Source: CAWEHU01 sp963808965 (GTDB lineage Bacteria; Pseudomonadota; Alphaproteobacteria; Acetobacterales; Acetobacteraceae). From it: a DNA stretch of 64,000 bases. The notes under the pieces were generated by a model, which worked only from the letters and a program-made list of their open reading frames with translations, made no database searches and was not told the origin of the DNA. Positions within the stretch are counted from its first letter, which is position 1. Each line of letters opens with the position of its first letter. Shown piece by piece: positions 8,971 through 16,943 of the stretch. Where the stretch lies: assembly GCA_963808965.1 (NCBI GenBank), contig CAWEHU010000007.1:62001-126000 (forward strand). The letters are read 5' to 3'. The position numbers were made by a program, and so were the translations under genes.

Positions 8971-9465
8971 CTAGGCGGCGTCTTCCCGGCGGTCGCGGAC
9001 CTTCACGTAGGCGAGCTGGGCATGGTCGTCGCAATAGGGTTTGCCCGGCACCGAATCCGCATTGCAGAACCGGAAACTCCGGGTCCCGGGCTCGCCGATC
9101 GGCCAGCAACAAGCGATCGTGCGACCGTAGGTGCGCGGGATCGGCTGAAGGCGGGGCGGCGGAGGCTGGACCGGTCGTGGCATCGGCGCCGGGGAGCGGT
9201 CCACACGTACCGCCTCCGGGGTACTGCCGCATGTGCTGGAGAGGGGCGGAAGGGTCGGGCCGGCGGCACGGCGCGGGGCAGGGCGGCGCGGCGCGGAACA
9301 CCCGTCGCGTCGAATCGGCGAGGGCCGGGCCGGCAAATCGAGCCGATGCGCCTTTCCGACCACCGCGTTTTTCGACACTCCCAGGCGGCGGCCGATTTCG
9401 GCAGTGGAATGGCCCTCGCTCCAAAGCGACCTGAGCCGGACGATTGTTTCTTCGCTCCACTCCAT
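8971..9465 (-). CDS. gcrA: GcrA family cell cycle regulator
   Basis: GcrA binds methylated GANTC-containing promoters together with sigma-70 RNA polymerase and drives S-phase genes in alphaproteobacteria. The N-terminus MEWSEETIVRLRSLWSEG, the helix-turn-helix TAEIGRRLGVSKNAVVGKAH and the following basic stretch RLDLPARPSPI are diagnostic. A Pro/Arg-rich linker leads to a C-terminal zinc-like segment with Cys and His (CCWPIGEPG, FRFCNA, YCDDHAQLAY), also normal. The start is the ATG at 9465, preceded by GGGGGGA. About 164 residues. Confidence 0.95.
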   Translation of the reverse strand: MEWSEETIVRLRSLWSEGHSTAEIGRRLGVSKNAVVGKAHRLDLPARPSPIRRDGCSAPRRPAPRRAAGPTLPPLSSTCGSTPEAVRVDRSPAPMPRPVQPPPPRLQPIPRTYGRTIACCWPIGEPGTRSFRFCNADSVPGKPYCDDHAQLAYVKVRDRREDAA

Positions 9466-10036
9466 TTTGTGGTCCCCCCGATCTAGGCAACGCAAGATAC
9501 GGTATAGGGACCCGAGGCCGTCGACAACGGCCGAATCGGTTCCGACCACAAAAACTTGTGGAAAACTCGGGCTAGAACCGCAAGAACTTGAGAGCAGCCC
9601 GTGAAGGGACCCAGCAGGGCTGGTCGGCTTCCTGACGGGATAGATTGGCCCGGCTACACGTGTGAACCGTTTTATATACGAATCGGTCTGAGCATGCTCT
9701 TCATAGTCTCAGAAGACGAGGCCGGCTTTGATGGCAAAGATGAGACTGATGCTTGGGTCGAAGAGAGTATAGCAGTGAGCAAAATTGGGGCTCTGGCCTC
9801 GTAAGACAGCCATTCACCTCTGAGGGTTGGCTCGACGTGACCGTCTGTGGCCCCATTTGAACTGCGTAAGCAGTTAGAGCCTGACCCAAGGCTGCTGCCC
9901 CGGCTCTAAACGGCTCTGAGCCTACGCCTTTGCCAGGAGGGGCGCGGTTACCGGCGCTCCCCGCCTGCCGGTCGTTTCGACCGCCGGGCGGGAGCGTTCC
10001 CTCCTTATTGCCGTTCTACGTGACCGGGGACGCCGG
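9466..10036. other. intergenic, AT-richer segment with inverted repeats, no supported gene
   Basis: Between gcrA and tatA lie 571 bp of visibly lower GC (for example TTTTATATACG near 9670). I see no convincing coding region: the longest frames are short and lack ribosome sites. Two nested inverted repeats stand out near the tatA end: AACTGC-GTAA-GCAGTT at 9860-9875 with a GNRA-type loop, and TTAGAGCC paired with GGCTCTAA about 20 bp apart just after it. They could belong to a structured RNA, a transcription stop for tatA on the minus strand, or a decayed insertion. Confidence 0.5.
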
Positions 10037-10291
10037 TCAGCCGTGGCTGACGGTTTCCGGTGTCTTGGTCTTGGTCTGGGCGCCGGGTCCCGCGATCGTC
10101 CCCGGGGTCGTGCCCGGCCCCTCGGCACTGGCTTCCATCGAGGCGTCGGTGCTGTCGTCCGCCATGTTCTTCTTGAAGGCCTTGATGCCCTTGGCGAAGT
10201 CGCCCATCAGATTGCTGACCTTGCCGCTGCCGAACAGCAGCAGCACGACCAGCAGCACCACCATCCAATGCCAGATGCTGAAGCTTCCCAT
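10037..10291 (-). CDS. tatA: Sec-independent protein translocase subunit TatA
   Basis: An 84-residue TatA: a short periplasmic N-terminus, one transmembrane helix ([19 protein letters not shown]), the hinge [20 protein letters not shown] and an amphipathic helix, then a polar tail. TatA forms the pore that exports folded twin-arginine proteins. GGAGGAA precedes the ATG. No tatB or tatC is next to it, so they must lie elsewhere. Likely substrates in this window are the arylsulfatase and the MmgE/PrpD protein. Confidence 0.95.
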   Translation of the reverse strand: MGSFSIWHWMVVLLVVLLLFGSGKVSNLMGDFAKGIKAFKKNMADDSTDASMEASAEGPGTTPGTIAGPGAQTKTKTPETVSHG

Positions 10292-10545
10292 TGTTCCTCC
10301 GTGCGGGGCCGATCCTGACGCCCTTCTGGCCCTGGTGTGTCCCGCGGCGCTTCATAGCAGCGATCGCGGGGCCGCGCACCCCGGCCCTCGCGCGAGGGTG
10401 CCCGTTCGGGAGATGGCGTGACCCGGCGTGAGACGCAAGACCGCCGAAGCGGCGATCTCGCCGCACCGGCGCAGCAGAGCGGGCCTCAAGCGCCGCGACC
10501 GGGAAGAATTGCCGGAAAGTTGCAATCGCAGGCGCTTGCGGGTAG

Positions 10546-12090
10546 TTGATCATCGAGAGAAAGAGCGCGCCGACGGAACGGCTGATCGGGGGAATAGTGG
10601 CGTCCGCCTTACTGCGCCTCCTCGTGTTGCCGTTGTGGCTTGCGATCTTGGCTGGGCCTTGGTCAGGGGGCATCGCCTCGGTCGCGCAGACGACGAGCCC
10701 CGGCGAGCGCCTGGCCTCTCCATCACCGCTCCGTCCCTCCGGCCAGGGCGCGAACGGGCCGAAGGAGATCCCGCTTCAGGAGGCGACCGGGTGCGATCAG
10801 CCTATCAAGCAAGCAACCGAGGGCTCCTCTTCCGCCGTCGTCGTGGAGCTTGACCCTGACACGGTGTGGCGACCGCGCGGCGCCGAGGTGCGTTTCTTCA
10901 TTCGCGGCAGCGGCGGAACCGTCGCAGTCCAGAGCGTCCAGGTCTGCTTCGCCTGGAGCCCGACGAGCGCCGATCCGGGCACGCATTACCTGATCAGCCC
11001 GCTGGTCCGCGGGATCAGCAACACCGAGGGAAAGATCGAGTATGGCGCCACCGTTCCGGGGCTGAGCAGCGCCGAGCCGTGGTGGCCGCGGCGTCCGTTC
11101 GGAGAATTGGCCATGCGGTTCACCGGGCTTTGGATCGTGCCGGTGGCCAACATGCAGGTGCTCGCGAGAGTGCTTCTCCCCGGCCAGAACGATGCCGTAC
11201 CCGTCGCCGTGGTCTTGCCGGTGGGCGTCACCAGCGTTTTCGGGGCGCTCGTCCTGGTTCTCGTGGCGCTCGGGACGGCTCTGTACGTACTTTATTCGTT
11301 CGGCCGGCACCGAAATCTTCCCGGAGGCGATCCCTTCCTCAAGGTGATCTCGAACCGGTGGGGATTCGCCAGCCTGTCGCAATTCCAGATCATGTTGTGG
11401 ACCGTCGTGGTCGGCACGGCCGGCATCTATGTCATGGCGCTGTCCGGGAACCTTATCAGCATCACCAGCGGGACCCTTGTGCTGCTCGGCATCTCAGGCG
11501 CGACGACGCTCCTGGCGCGCCTCGCTCCGAGCAAGAAGCTGGGCAGTTCCGACCCGAATGGTAACGGAGATGGAGGTCAGAACGGCTCCGGCCCTGCTGA
11601 CATCGGGGCGGACGCGCACGGTGTTGCTGTCGATGCCGATCTCGCTGCGGCTCGATCCGCCGCATCGAGTGTCGCAGCGGCCGCCACGGGGGATGCGGAT
11701 GGAGCTGCGGCCCACGCCGCGGCTGCGAGCGCGCAAGCGGCGCGGGCCGTATCGGCGCAAACCCTGGCCGACTCGGCTCGGGGGTCGAATGTGGCGCACC
11801 CGGCGCAATCCGCACGAACGACGGCCGCGCCATTCTCTTTGCATGCCCCGAGGTGGTCGGATCTCGTCGTGGTCGATGGCGAAACCGACGAGGAGGAGAT
11901 CGACGTCACGCGGGTTCAGATGCTCGTTTTTACGGTAATTTCGGCGGCCTTCGTGGCAATCAAGGTACTGAACAGCTACGAGATCCCGGAAATCCCGAGC
12001 GGCTTTCTCGTGCTCATGGGCATCAGCAACGGCGTCTATGTCACTGGAAAGCACCTGACCGGCCCCGGCAGGTTGAAAACGGGCTCTTAG
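10546..12090 (+). CDS. membrane protein of unknown function with an internally duplicated helix module
   Basis: A protein of up to 514 residues that I do not recognise. After a signal peptide or anchor (about residues 10-48) there is a soluble, probably extracytoplasmic domain (about 80-220), a strong transmembrane helix (TSVFGALVLVLVALGTALYVLYS), and then two copies of one module. Each copy has a [S/T]xxQM-type start, two hydrophobic helices and an L-L-G-I-S motif: about residues 271-326 (LSQFQIMLWT ... LVLLGISGATTL) and 452-508 (VTRVQMLVFT ... FLVLMGISNGVY). An Ala-rich linker of about 100 residues separates them. The start is uncertain: TTG at 10546, or GTG at 10597, which gives a cleaner signal peptide. 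Confidence 0.8.
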   Translation: MIIERKSAPTERLIGGIVASALLRLLVLPLWLAILAGPWSGGIASVAQTTSPGERLASPSPLRPSGQGANGPKEIPLQEATGCDQPIKQATEGSSSAVVVELDPDTVWRPRGAEVRFFIRGSGGTVAVQSVQVCFAWSPTSADPGTHYLISPLVRGISNTEGKIEYGATVPGLSSAEPWWPRRPFGELAMRFTGLWIVPVANMQVLARVLLPGQNDAVPVAVVLPVGVTSVFGALVLVLVALGTALYVLYSFGRHRNLPGGDPFLKVISNRWGFASLSQFQIMLWTVVVGTAGIYVMALSGNLISITSGTLVLLGISGATTLLARLAPSKKLGSSDPNGNGDGGQNGSGPADIGADAHGVAVDADLAAARSAASSVAAAATGDADGAAAHAAAASAQAARAVSAQTLADSARGSNVAHPAQSARTTAAPFSLHAPRWSDLVVVDGETDEEEIDVTRVQMLVFTVISAAFVAIKVLNSYEIPEIPSGFLVLMGISNGVYVTGKHLTGPGRLKTGS

Positions 12091-12126
12091 AGCCGTTTTG
12101 GGCTGAAAGTAGGCGGCCCTGTGACC

Positions 12127-12218
12127 CTCCGTTCGTTCCCGCGCAAGCGGGAACCCAGGTTGCAGAGCAATGCCAGTCTTGTGGGCGACTGGATCCTCGC
12201 TTTCGCGAGGATGAACGG
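12127..12218. repeat. REP-like palindromic repeat pair
   Basis: Two hairpin units face each other. Unit 1 has stem GTTCCCGC / GCGGGAAC with loop GCAA (12135-12154) and runs from CCGTTC to ACCCAGG. Unit 2 has stem ATCCTCGC / GCGAGGAT with loop TTTC (12193-12212) and runs from CTGG to GAACGG, so its reverse complement matches unit 1 closely. It lies just after the 3' end of the preceding membrane-protein gene. The pair is better preserved than the related one at 3094-3184. Confidence 0.75.
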
Positions 12219-12455
12219 AATTGGCGTGCGCGTTTCCAGTCACCCCCAGACGGGCTTAAGACGAAGATTGATAGGAGCAGCGGCCCGGTTCAGGACGCGG
12301 CCCGCGTGAGCCGAGCAGGGAACCATCCGCGGCTGGTCGGGATCGATGCGAAGCCTCCTGCGATGATCGAAAGTTGATCGAAGAACAGGTCGCGAGGGCT
12401 GGCAATCGGCTCGCCGGCCCTTCCAGCCGCAGCAGTCGAACATACTTGCGTTTCG

Positions 12456-12567
12456 GGCAGCGGTTCGCCGCTGTCTTTGTTTCCTCCCCCTAATTCGCGC
12501 GAGGCCGAATGCCACGCGCGATTCCTTCAGGGCGGTACCGATTTCGATCTGTACCGCCCGCTTTTTT
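12456..12567 (+). ncRNA. candidate trans-acting small RNA with three hairpins
   Basis: No gene fits this stretch, but three stable hairpins follow one another. Hairpin 1 is CAGCGG-TTCG-CCGCTG (12458-12473) with a UUCG tetraloop. Then comes an unpaired pyrimidine stretch TTTGTTTCCTCCCCC, complementary to Shine-Dalgarno sites. Hairpin 2 has outer arms CGCGC (12496-12500) and GCGCG (12516-12520), with inner GGC/GCC pairs. Hairpin 3 plus T6 is an intrinsic terminator. An exposed CCUCC between stem-loops before a terminator is the layout of known alphaproteobacterial anti-SD sRNAs such as the suhB/alpha-r14 type. Family membership is inference; the 5' end is not defined. Confidence 0.5.
12530..12567 (+). 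terminator. intrinsic terminator
   Basis: Nine-base arms GGGCGGTAC (12530-12538) and GTACCGCCC (12551-12559) enclose a 12-base loop and are followed by GCTTTTTT. This is a strong rho-independent terminator reading on the plus strand. The nearest upstream plus-strand coding gene ends about 440 bp away, past the repeat pair, which is why a separate short transcript ending here is suspected. Confidence 0.85.
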
Positions 12568-12692
12568 CGGTCGCTCGCTGTCCCGCCTCGTCAATAGGCC
12601 TGGATGAACGCACGCCGAACCGCCGCGCGCGGCTCTGTGTTCACCAGAACAACCGGACCCTGCGTCGATTTTCGGTAACTACTTGATTTGAT

Positions 12693-12769
12693 TGGTCGGA
12701 GTGAGAGGATTCGAACCTCCGGCCCCTGCGTCCCGAACACAGTGCTCTACCAGGCTGAGCTACACTCCG
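12693..12769 (-). tRNA. tRNA-Pro (anticodon CGG)
   Basis: On the minus strand a complete cloverleaf reads from CGGAGTG to CACTCCG-A-CCA. The D arm is AGCTC...GAGC. The anticodon arm is CTGTG-TTCGGGA-CGCAG, with CGG as the anticodon for CCG proline codons. The T arm is GGAGG-TTCGAAT-CCTCT. The CCA end is encoded. Length is 77 bases. The acceptor stem is fully paired. Confidence 0.95.
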
Positions 12770-12824
12770 GCCGAAGCGGCGCATATAGCCCTCGCGGCCG
12801 GGGGCCGGCAAGCTGAAGCTGAGG

Positions 12825-13406
12825 CTACAGGAGGGCCGCCTCGCCGCCTTCGGCTGTGGCGAGAGTGTTGAGGCGATGTAGCAACTGGTCCACCCCGTCG
12901 CTCACCTCGAAAAGCCGCCGCACATCGGGGAAGGCGAAGCCCCGCTCGATCGCGGCCTCGATCGCAGCCAATAAAGGCGCGGCCGAACCCTCGACATCGC
13001 AAAGCAGGATCGGCTTGTCGTGCAGCCTGAGCTGCCGCCACGTGATGATCTCGATGGTCTCGTCGAGCGTCCCAAGGCCGCCGGGCAAGGAGACGAAAGC
13101 GTCGGCCAGCTCGAACATGCGCCGCTTGCGGCTGTGCATGCTGTCCGTAACGATCATCTCCGTGACCCCCGCATGGGCGACCTCCCGGCGCGTGAGAAAA
13201 TCCGGGATGACCCCGATCACGCGCCCTCCCGCGGCCAGCGCCGCTTCCGCGACCGCGCCCATGAGGCCGACGCGCCCGCCGCCATAGACGAGGCCGATGC
13301 CGGCCTGGGCCAGTCCCGCCCCGAGCCCCTCCGCCGCGACCCGGCAGGCTGGGTCGTGTCCGGGATGAGAGCCGCAAAACACGGCGACGGTACGAATGTG
13401 CGGCAT
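12825..13406 (-). CDS. LOG family protein (cytokinin riboside 5'-monophosphate phosphoribohydrolase type)
   Basis: A 193-residue Rossmann-like protein of the LOG/TIGR00730 family. It begins MPHIRTVAVFCGS, has GLVYGGGRVGLMGAVA in the first third, and carries the nucleotide-binding signature PGGLGTLDE near residue 110, preceded by the conserved MHSRKRRMFELADAF. Characterised members cleave the base-ribose bond of (cytokinin) nucleoside monophosphates. Many bacterial members are generic AMP/nucleotide hydrolases, so a cytokinin role should not be assumed. The ATG at 13406 has AAGGAAG upstream. Confidence 0.9.
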   Translation of the reverse strand: MPHIRTVAVFCGSHPGHDPACRVAAEGLGAGLAQAGIGLVYGGGRVGLMGAVAEAALAAGGRVIGVIPDFLTRREVAHAGVTEMIVTDSMHSRKRRMFELADAFVSLPGGLGTLDETIEIITWRQLRLHDKPILLCDVEGSAAPLLAAIEAAIERGFAFPDVRRLFEVSDGVDQLLHRLNTLATAEGGEAALL

Positions 13407-13546
13407 GGTCTTCCTTACTTGGCTTGCTCTTGCGGCCGGTTTGCCCGCCAGGGCGACGGGTGTCATGCGAATTCTTGATGGCGGGCGCACCCTGGACGGC
13501 GCGTCCGGTCATCCCATAACGTCCGGGCAAACAGGGGGTTAACGCG

Positions 13547-13999
13547 ATGCGATACACGTTGCTGGCTTGCTTGGGTCTGTTGGCGCTGGGCGTCGCTAGC
13601 GACTTGCGGGCGCAGGCACCCGGCCCGGACGTCATCGTCACCCGGCAGGTCGGCCAGGACCTCGTAGGCGCCGTGAGCGGGGACATGAAGCGGGCGGTCG
13701 CGGCGAAGGAGGACGTGAAACCGTACGCCGACAACGCCAAGGCCATCGCGGGCTGGGCCAGGCAGTTTCCGACCCTGTTCCCGCCCGGGAGCGAGAAGGG
13801 CCACGACACGAAGGCGCTCCCTGCCATCTGGTCGGACCGCGCCGGGTTCGAGAAAGCGGCCGCGAACCTGGCGACGGACGCTGACGCGTTGTCGGCCGCG
13901 GCGAAGGCGGGAGACAAGACAGCCTTCGCCGACCGGTTCGACGCCATGACGAAGGCGTGTGCCGCCTGCCACCGGAATTACCGCGCGAAATCAGAGTAG
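13547..13999 (+). CDS. cytochrome c' (class II c-type cytochrome)
   Basis: A 150-residue periplasmic protein with a signal peptide (to about residue 22, ending LRAQA), a four-helix-bundle pattern and a single C-terminal heme site CAACH at residues 138-142, as in cytochrome c'/c-556. Members bind NO or CO or act as electron carriers. Its stop overlaps by 9 bp the end of the convergent cytochrome b561 gene, and the two could exchange electrons, but they are not cotranscribed. Confidence 0.92.
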   Translation: MRYTLLACLGLLALGVASDLRAQAPGPDVIVTRQVGQDLVGAVSGDMKRAVAAKEDVKPYADNAKAIAGWARQFPTLFPPGSEKGHDTKALPAIWSDRAGFEKAAANLATDADALSAAAKAGDKTAFADRFDAMTKACAACHRNYRAKSE

Positions 14000-14686
14000 G
14001 TTGACGACGATCGCGACCAGGCTTGCGGCAGCGGCGAAGATCAGAGCCGCGAGCAGCGGGCTGCCCAGCCGCGGGGGCCGCATCGCTTCGGGCAGACGCT
14101 TCTTGCCGGTGAACATCGGCCAGAGGAGGTTCTGACCCTTCAGCGCCCAATAAGAGGCGATCGCGGCGAGATGCATCCCGATGGCCGCAAGGATCAGGTT
14201 GAAGTTGAAGGCGTGGATGCCGGTTAGCCGGTTGCTGGTCCGGCGGGCAACATAGGTCGCGAGCGGCCCGTTGATGTCGAGGTCATCGAAGGTATTGGCG
14301 AACAGACCGGTGCCGACCTGGACGATGAGCAGGAGCAGCAGGATCAGCACCGCCCAGCCGCCGGCTGCATTGTGGCCCATTTCCAGATCCGGCTCCCGGC
14401 GCAGGAACTGGCGGAGATGCCGCAATCCGGCAATCGGGCTCCTGAGGAAGCTCGTGAATCGCGCCGTATCGCTGCCGGCAACACCCCAGGCCAGACGGAA
14501 CAACAGGGAGGCGAGGACGGTGTAGCCGGATAGCAGATGGATTTGCATCCAGCCGTTCTCGACGCTGATCCAGCTCACGCAGAGCAGCGCGACGATCCCC
14601 CAATGGAACAGGCGAATCGGCGCGTCCCACACCCGCACTGGGATCAGCCCGCCGTTGCTTTCGGCGTCTCTACTCGGTCTGCTCAC
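13991..14686 (-). CDS. cytochrome b561-family membrane protein
   Basis: A 231-residue b-type cytochrome of the b561/Ni-Fe-hydrogenase b-subunit type. The N-terminus RVWDAPIRLFHWG carries the first heme histidine; further His residues are seen in QIHLLSGY, RLTGIHAFNFN and IGMHLAAI. Four to five transmembrane helices follow in order. GTG at 14686 was chosen; an internal GTG 16 codons later would also keep the core. A membrane electron-transfer partner for a periplasmic c-type cytochrome is the likely role. It is convergent with the cytochrome c' gene. Confidence 0.88.
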   Translation of the reverse strand: MSRPSRDAESNGGLIPVRVWDAPIRLFHWGIVALLCVSWISVENGWMQIHLLSGYTVLASLLFRLAWGVAGSDTARFTSFLRSPIAGLRHLRQFLRREPDLEMGHNAAGGWAVLILLLLLIVQVGTGLFANTFDDLDINGPLATYVARRTSNRLTGIHAFNFNLILAAIGMHLAAIASYWALKGQNLLWPMFTGKKRLPEAMRPPRLGSPLLAALIFAAAASLVAIVVNLL

Positions 14687-14792
14687 GCTTTCGCTGTCTC
14701 GCTCTGCCCGCGCGGATGAGATGCGGCTCGATCTTCCGTTGTAAACGCCGGACGATTGCGGGCGGGTGTCGCTGGTCCTACCGTCCGCCGGG

Positions 14793-15842
14793 ATGACAGA
14801 CCAGCTCCAGCCGTGGAGACGGATCTCGGGTCCGGTGCCGCTGCTGCTTGCCGGTGCAGCGGCGGTGCTGGCCGGGATCGCGCTTGTACTCGGGCTTGGT
14901 TTGTGGGAGAGAGAGCCCGCACCCCAGGTGGCCGCCCCTCCACCGACCGCGACGGCCACGCCCCCGAGCGCCCCGGCTACCAGTGCGGGCGTGCAACCAA
15001 GTTTCGACATCGTCCGGGTGAATCCCGAGGGCGGCGCCGTGATGGCTGGGCGCGCGGCTCCGGACGCGGAAGTGGTCATCCGGCAATCCGGACAGGAAAT
15101 CGGCCGCAGCCGGGCCGATGCGGCAGGGAACTGGGTCTTTCTTCCGCATGAGCCGCTCGCGCCCGGTGCGCGGGAGCTGACGCTTACGGCGCGGGACCCG
15201 AGCGGCCGGGAGATTGCCGGGCAGGGTTCGGTGCTGCTTGTGGTTCCCGAACGGACAGAGACCGCCGCCGCACAGCCCTCGGCTCCTCTTGCCCTGCTGA
15301 CCGGCCGGGACACGCCGCCCCGGCTTCTTCAGGCGCCGTCGTCGGGGGAAACCCAAGGAACGTCGAAGCGCCTCGGCATCGATGTGATCGATTACGGCGA
15401 GGATGGAGCGCTCCGCTTCGCCGGCACCGCGCCCGCGCACGCTGCCGTGCGGCTCTACATCGATAATGCCCCCGCGGGCGGTGCGGTGGCGGGCGAGGAC
15501 GGGCGGTGGACAGCGACGCCAACCATCGCCGTCGCGCCCGGCCGCCACCGGCTTCGGCTCGACCAACTGACTTCGCGCGGACAGGTGACGGCTCGGATCG
15601 AGGTGCCGTTCGAGCGTGCGGCCGGGGTTCCGGCCGGGGTCGGCGAGGGGCGGATCATCGTGCAGCGAGGCCAGAACCTCTGGCGAATCGCGCGCCAGAG
15701 TTATGGCGCGGGACCGCGTTATACCGTGATCTACGAGGCCAATCGGGAGCAGATCACGGACCCCGGACGGATCTATCCGGGCCAGGTCTTCTCGATGCCC
15801 TCCATGCCGGGCACAGCAAGGCCAACTGCTCCGGACAGATGA
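14793..15842 (+). CDS. LysM peptidoglycan-binding domain protein
   Basis: A protein of about 349 residues with an N-terminal membrane anchor (PVPLLLAGAAAVLAGIALVL), a Pro/Ala-rich linker, and Ig-like repeats (RVNPEGGAVMAGRAAPDAEV and RFAGTAPAHAAVRLYIDN are equivalent positions). A C-terminal LysM domain reads IIVQRGQNLWRIARQSYG ... IYEANREQITDPGRIYPGQ. This layout is common in alphaproteobacterial envelope proteins anchored in the inner membrane and touching peptidoglycan. An upstream GTG at 14766 would add nine residues. Function beyond wall binding is unknown. Confidence 0.88.
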   Translation: MTDQLQPWRRISGPVPLLLAGAAAVLAGIALVLGLGLWEREPAPQVAAPPPTATATPPSAPATSAGVQPSFDIVRVNPEGGAVMAGRAAPDAEVVIRQSGQEIGRSRADAAGNWVFLPHEPLAPGARELTLTARDPSGREIAGQGSVLLVVPERTETAAAQPSAPLALLTGRDTPPRLLQAPSSGETQGTSKRLGIDVIDYGEDGALRFAGTAPAHAAVRLYIDNAPAGGAVAGEDGRWTATPTIAVAPGRHRLRLDQLTSRGQVTARIEVPFERAAGVPAGVGEGRIIVQRGQNLWRIARQSYGAGPRYTVIYEANREQITDPGRIYPGQVFSMPSMPGTARPTAPDR

Positions 15843-15886
15843 AAAAGCCGATCGCCCGCCAAAACAGCGTGCGCCAAATCCTCGGT

Positions 15887-16707
15887 TCAGTGACGCATCA
15901 GAACCGGCAGATCGGCATGTGCGAGAACATGCCGGGTGACACCGCCCAGGATCAGGCTGCGGAGCCGATGGACATAGGCTCCAAGCACGAGCATGTCGGC
16001 CTTGAGCTCATGCGCCTTCGCCAGGAGTGTTTCTCCGAACACGCCCGTCCCGATCGGAAGCACGTGCAGTTCGGCGCCGATGCCGTGCTCGGCCAACACC
16101 TCAGGGACGCGCGGCGGCGGCGAACCCTGGCGTGCACCGGCCAGAACGTAGACCCGCTCGGCACCAGCGAGGAGGCGTATGGCCGCCAGTACAGCCTTGA
16201 TCGTGAATTGGTCGTGCCGCCAGGCAATGGCGACATGGCGGCCGAACATGGACGAAGGCTGTTCGGGGGGCACGACGAGAACGGGCCGATCGGTCTCGAA
16301 TAGCGCCGCATGGATCTCCTGCCGACCCGGCACATGATCCTGGTGCGCTGGCCGCTTGAGTACCGATGACGTCCGGAGCGACGTCCCCACTCCTGAATGA
16401 CAGAGTCGGCGAGACCTTCAACGTCAGCCCATTCGGCGGAAACCCCCGATTCCTGTGCCGTCTCCATCCATCGGTCGAATGCGGCTTTGAGGGCTGTTAT
16501 CCGCGCCTGTTCGCGCTCCCTGATCTGGAGCTCGTGTTTTCGCGTCAAAACCTCCTCGCTGGGCAGGATGGCGGCATCCGGCGGCGTTCGAATCGCCAGC
16601 GCCTCGATTCGGGCGCTTCCCATGAGCTCGCCGAGGCGCTGCGCCGCGCTAAGCACGCGGCCGGCCATCTCGGGATGTTCGATTACGGCGAGAATCACGC
16701 CCTGCAT
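15887..16707 (-). CDS. tandem universal stress protein, frame broken by two apparent base insertions
   Basis: A two-domain Usp of about 272 residues can be reconstructed. The first domain begins MQGVILAVIEHPEMAGRVL at the ATG 16707 (AGGTCG upstream) and reads to VIQEWGRRS. Skipping one base near 16374 gives DVI and skipping another near 16364 gives VLKRPAHQDHV and the rest to LVLGAYVHRLRSLILGG and the end VLMRH. The G-x2-G-x9-G-S/T nucleotide motif of ATP-binding Usps is only partly kept, with ILGGVTRHVL near the C-terminus. Uncorrected, it would be two overlapping fragments. The net two-base excess matches the total gene length. Confidence 0.75.
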
Positions 16708-16787
16708 GGCGACGACCTCTCTCTCCCGGCGCTCGCTCCATTCTAAACCAAGTTGCCGTGCCGAGGGCCGGTAATTAACGTCGAGTC

Positions 16788-16840
16788 CGGATGGGGATGG
16801 GGTCCCCCAAAACCGCCCGCGAGGGCTGATGACTCCTGCC
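16788..16840 (+). promoter_or_regulatory. fluoride riboswitch (crcB motif)
   Basis: The aptamer consensus is nearly perfect: GGATGGGGATGGGGTCCCCC, then AAAACCGCC, a short variable stem CGCGAGG, and GGCTGATGACTCCT followed by GCC. It lies about 105 bp upstream of a fluoride channel gene and 36 bp before an intrinsic terminator. Fluoride-Mg binding is expected to favour the pseudoknot and prevent termination, switching crcB on. This agreement of motif, terminator and gene makes the call firm. Confidence 0.93.
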
Positions 16841-16875
16841 GTGCGAGGTCGCGGTAGGGTCCGTCGCTTCCCGAC

Positions 16876-16898
16876 AACCCGCCGCGTGGCGGGTTTTC
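16876..16898 (+). terminator. riboswitch-controlled intrinsic terminator
   Basis: Arms AACCCGCC (16876-16883) and GGCGGGTT (16888-16895) with loop GCGT run into TTTTCT. The hairpin lies between the fluoride aptamer and crcB, the standard position for the expression platform. Confidence 0.88.
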
Positions 16899-16943
16899 TG
16901 TGTCGGCGGACCACTGAGTCCGGCGGATGCGAGGAGGGATCGC

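Noticed and set aside
9601..9804. 67-residue plus-strand frame in the gcrA-tatA gap
   Set aside because: No ribosome site that fits, AT-rich and with no recognisable pattern; kept only as part of the intergenic entry.
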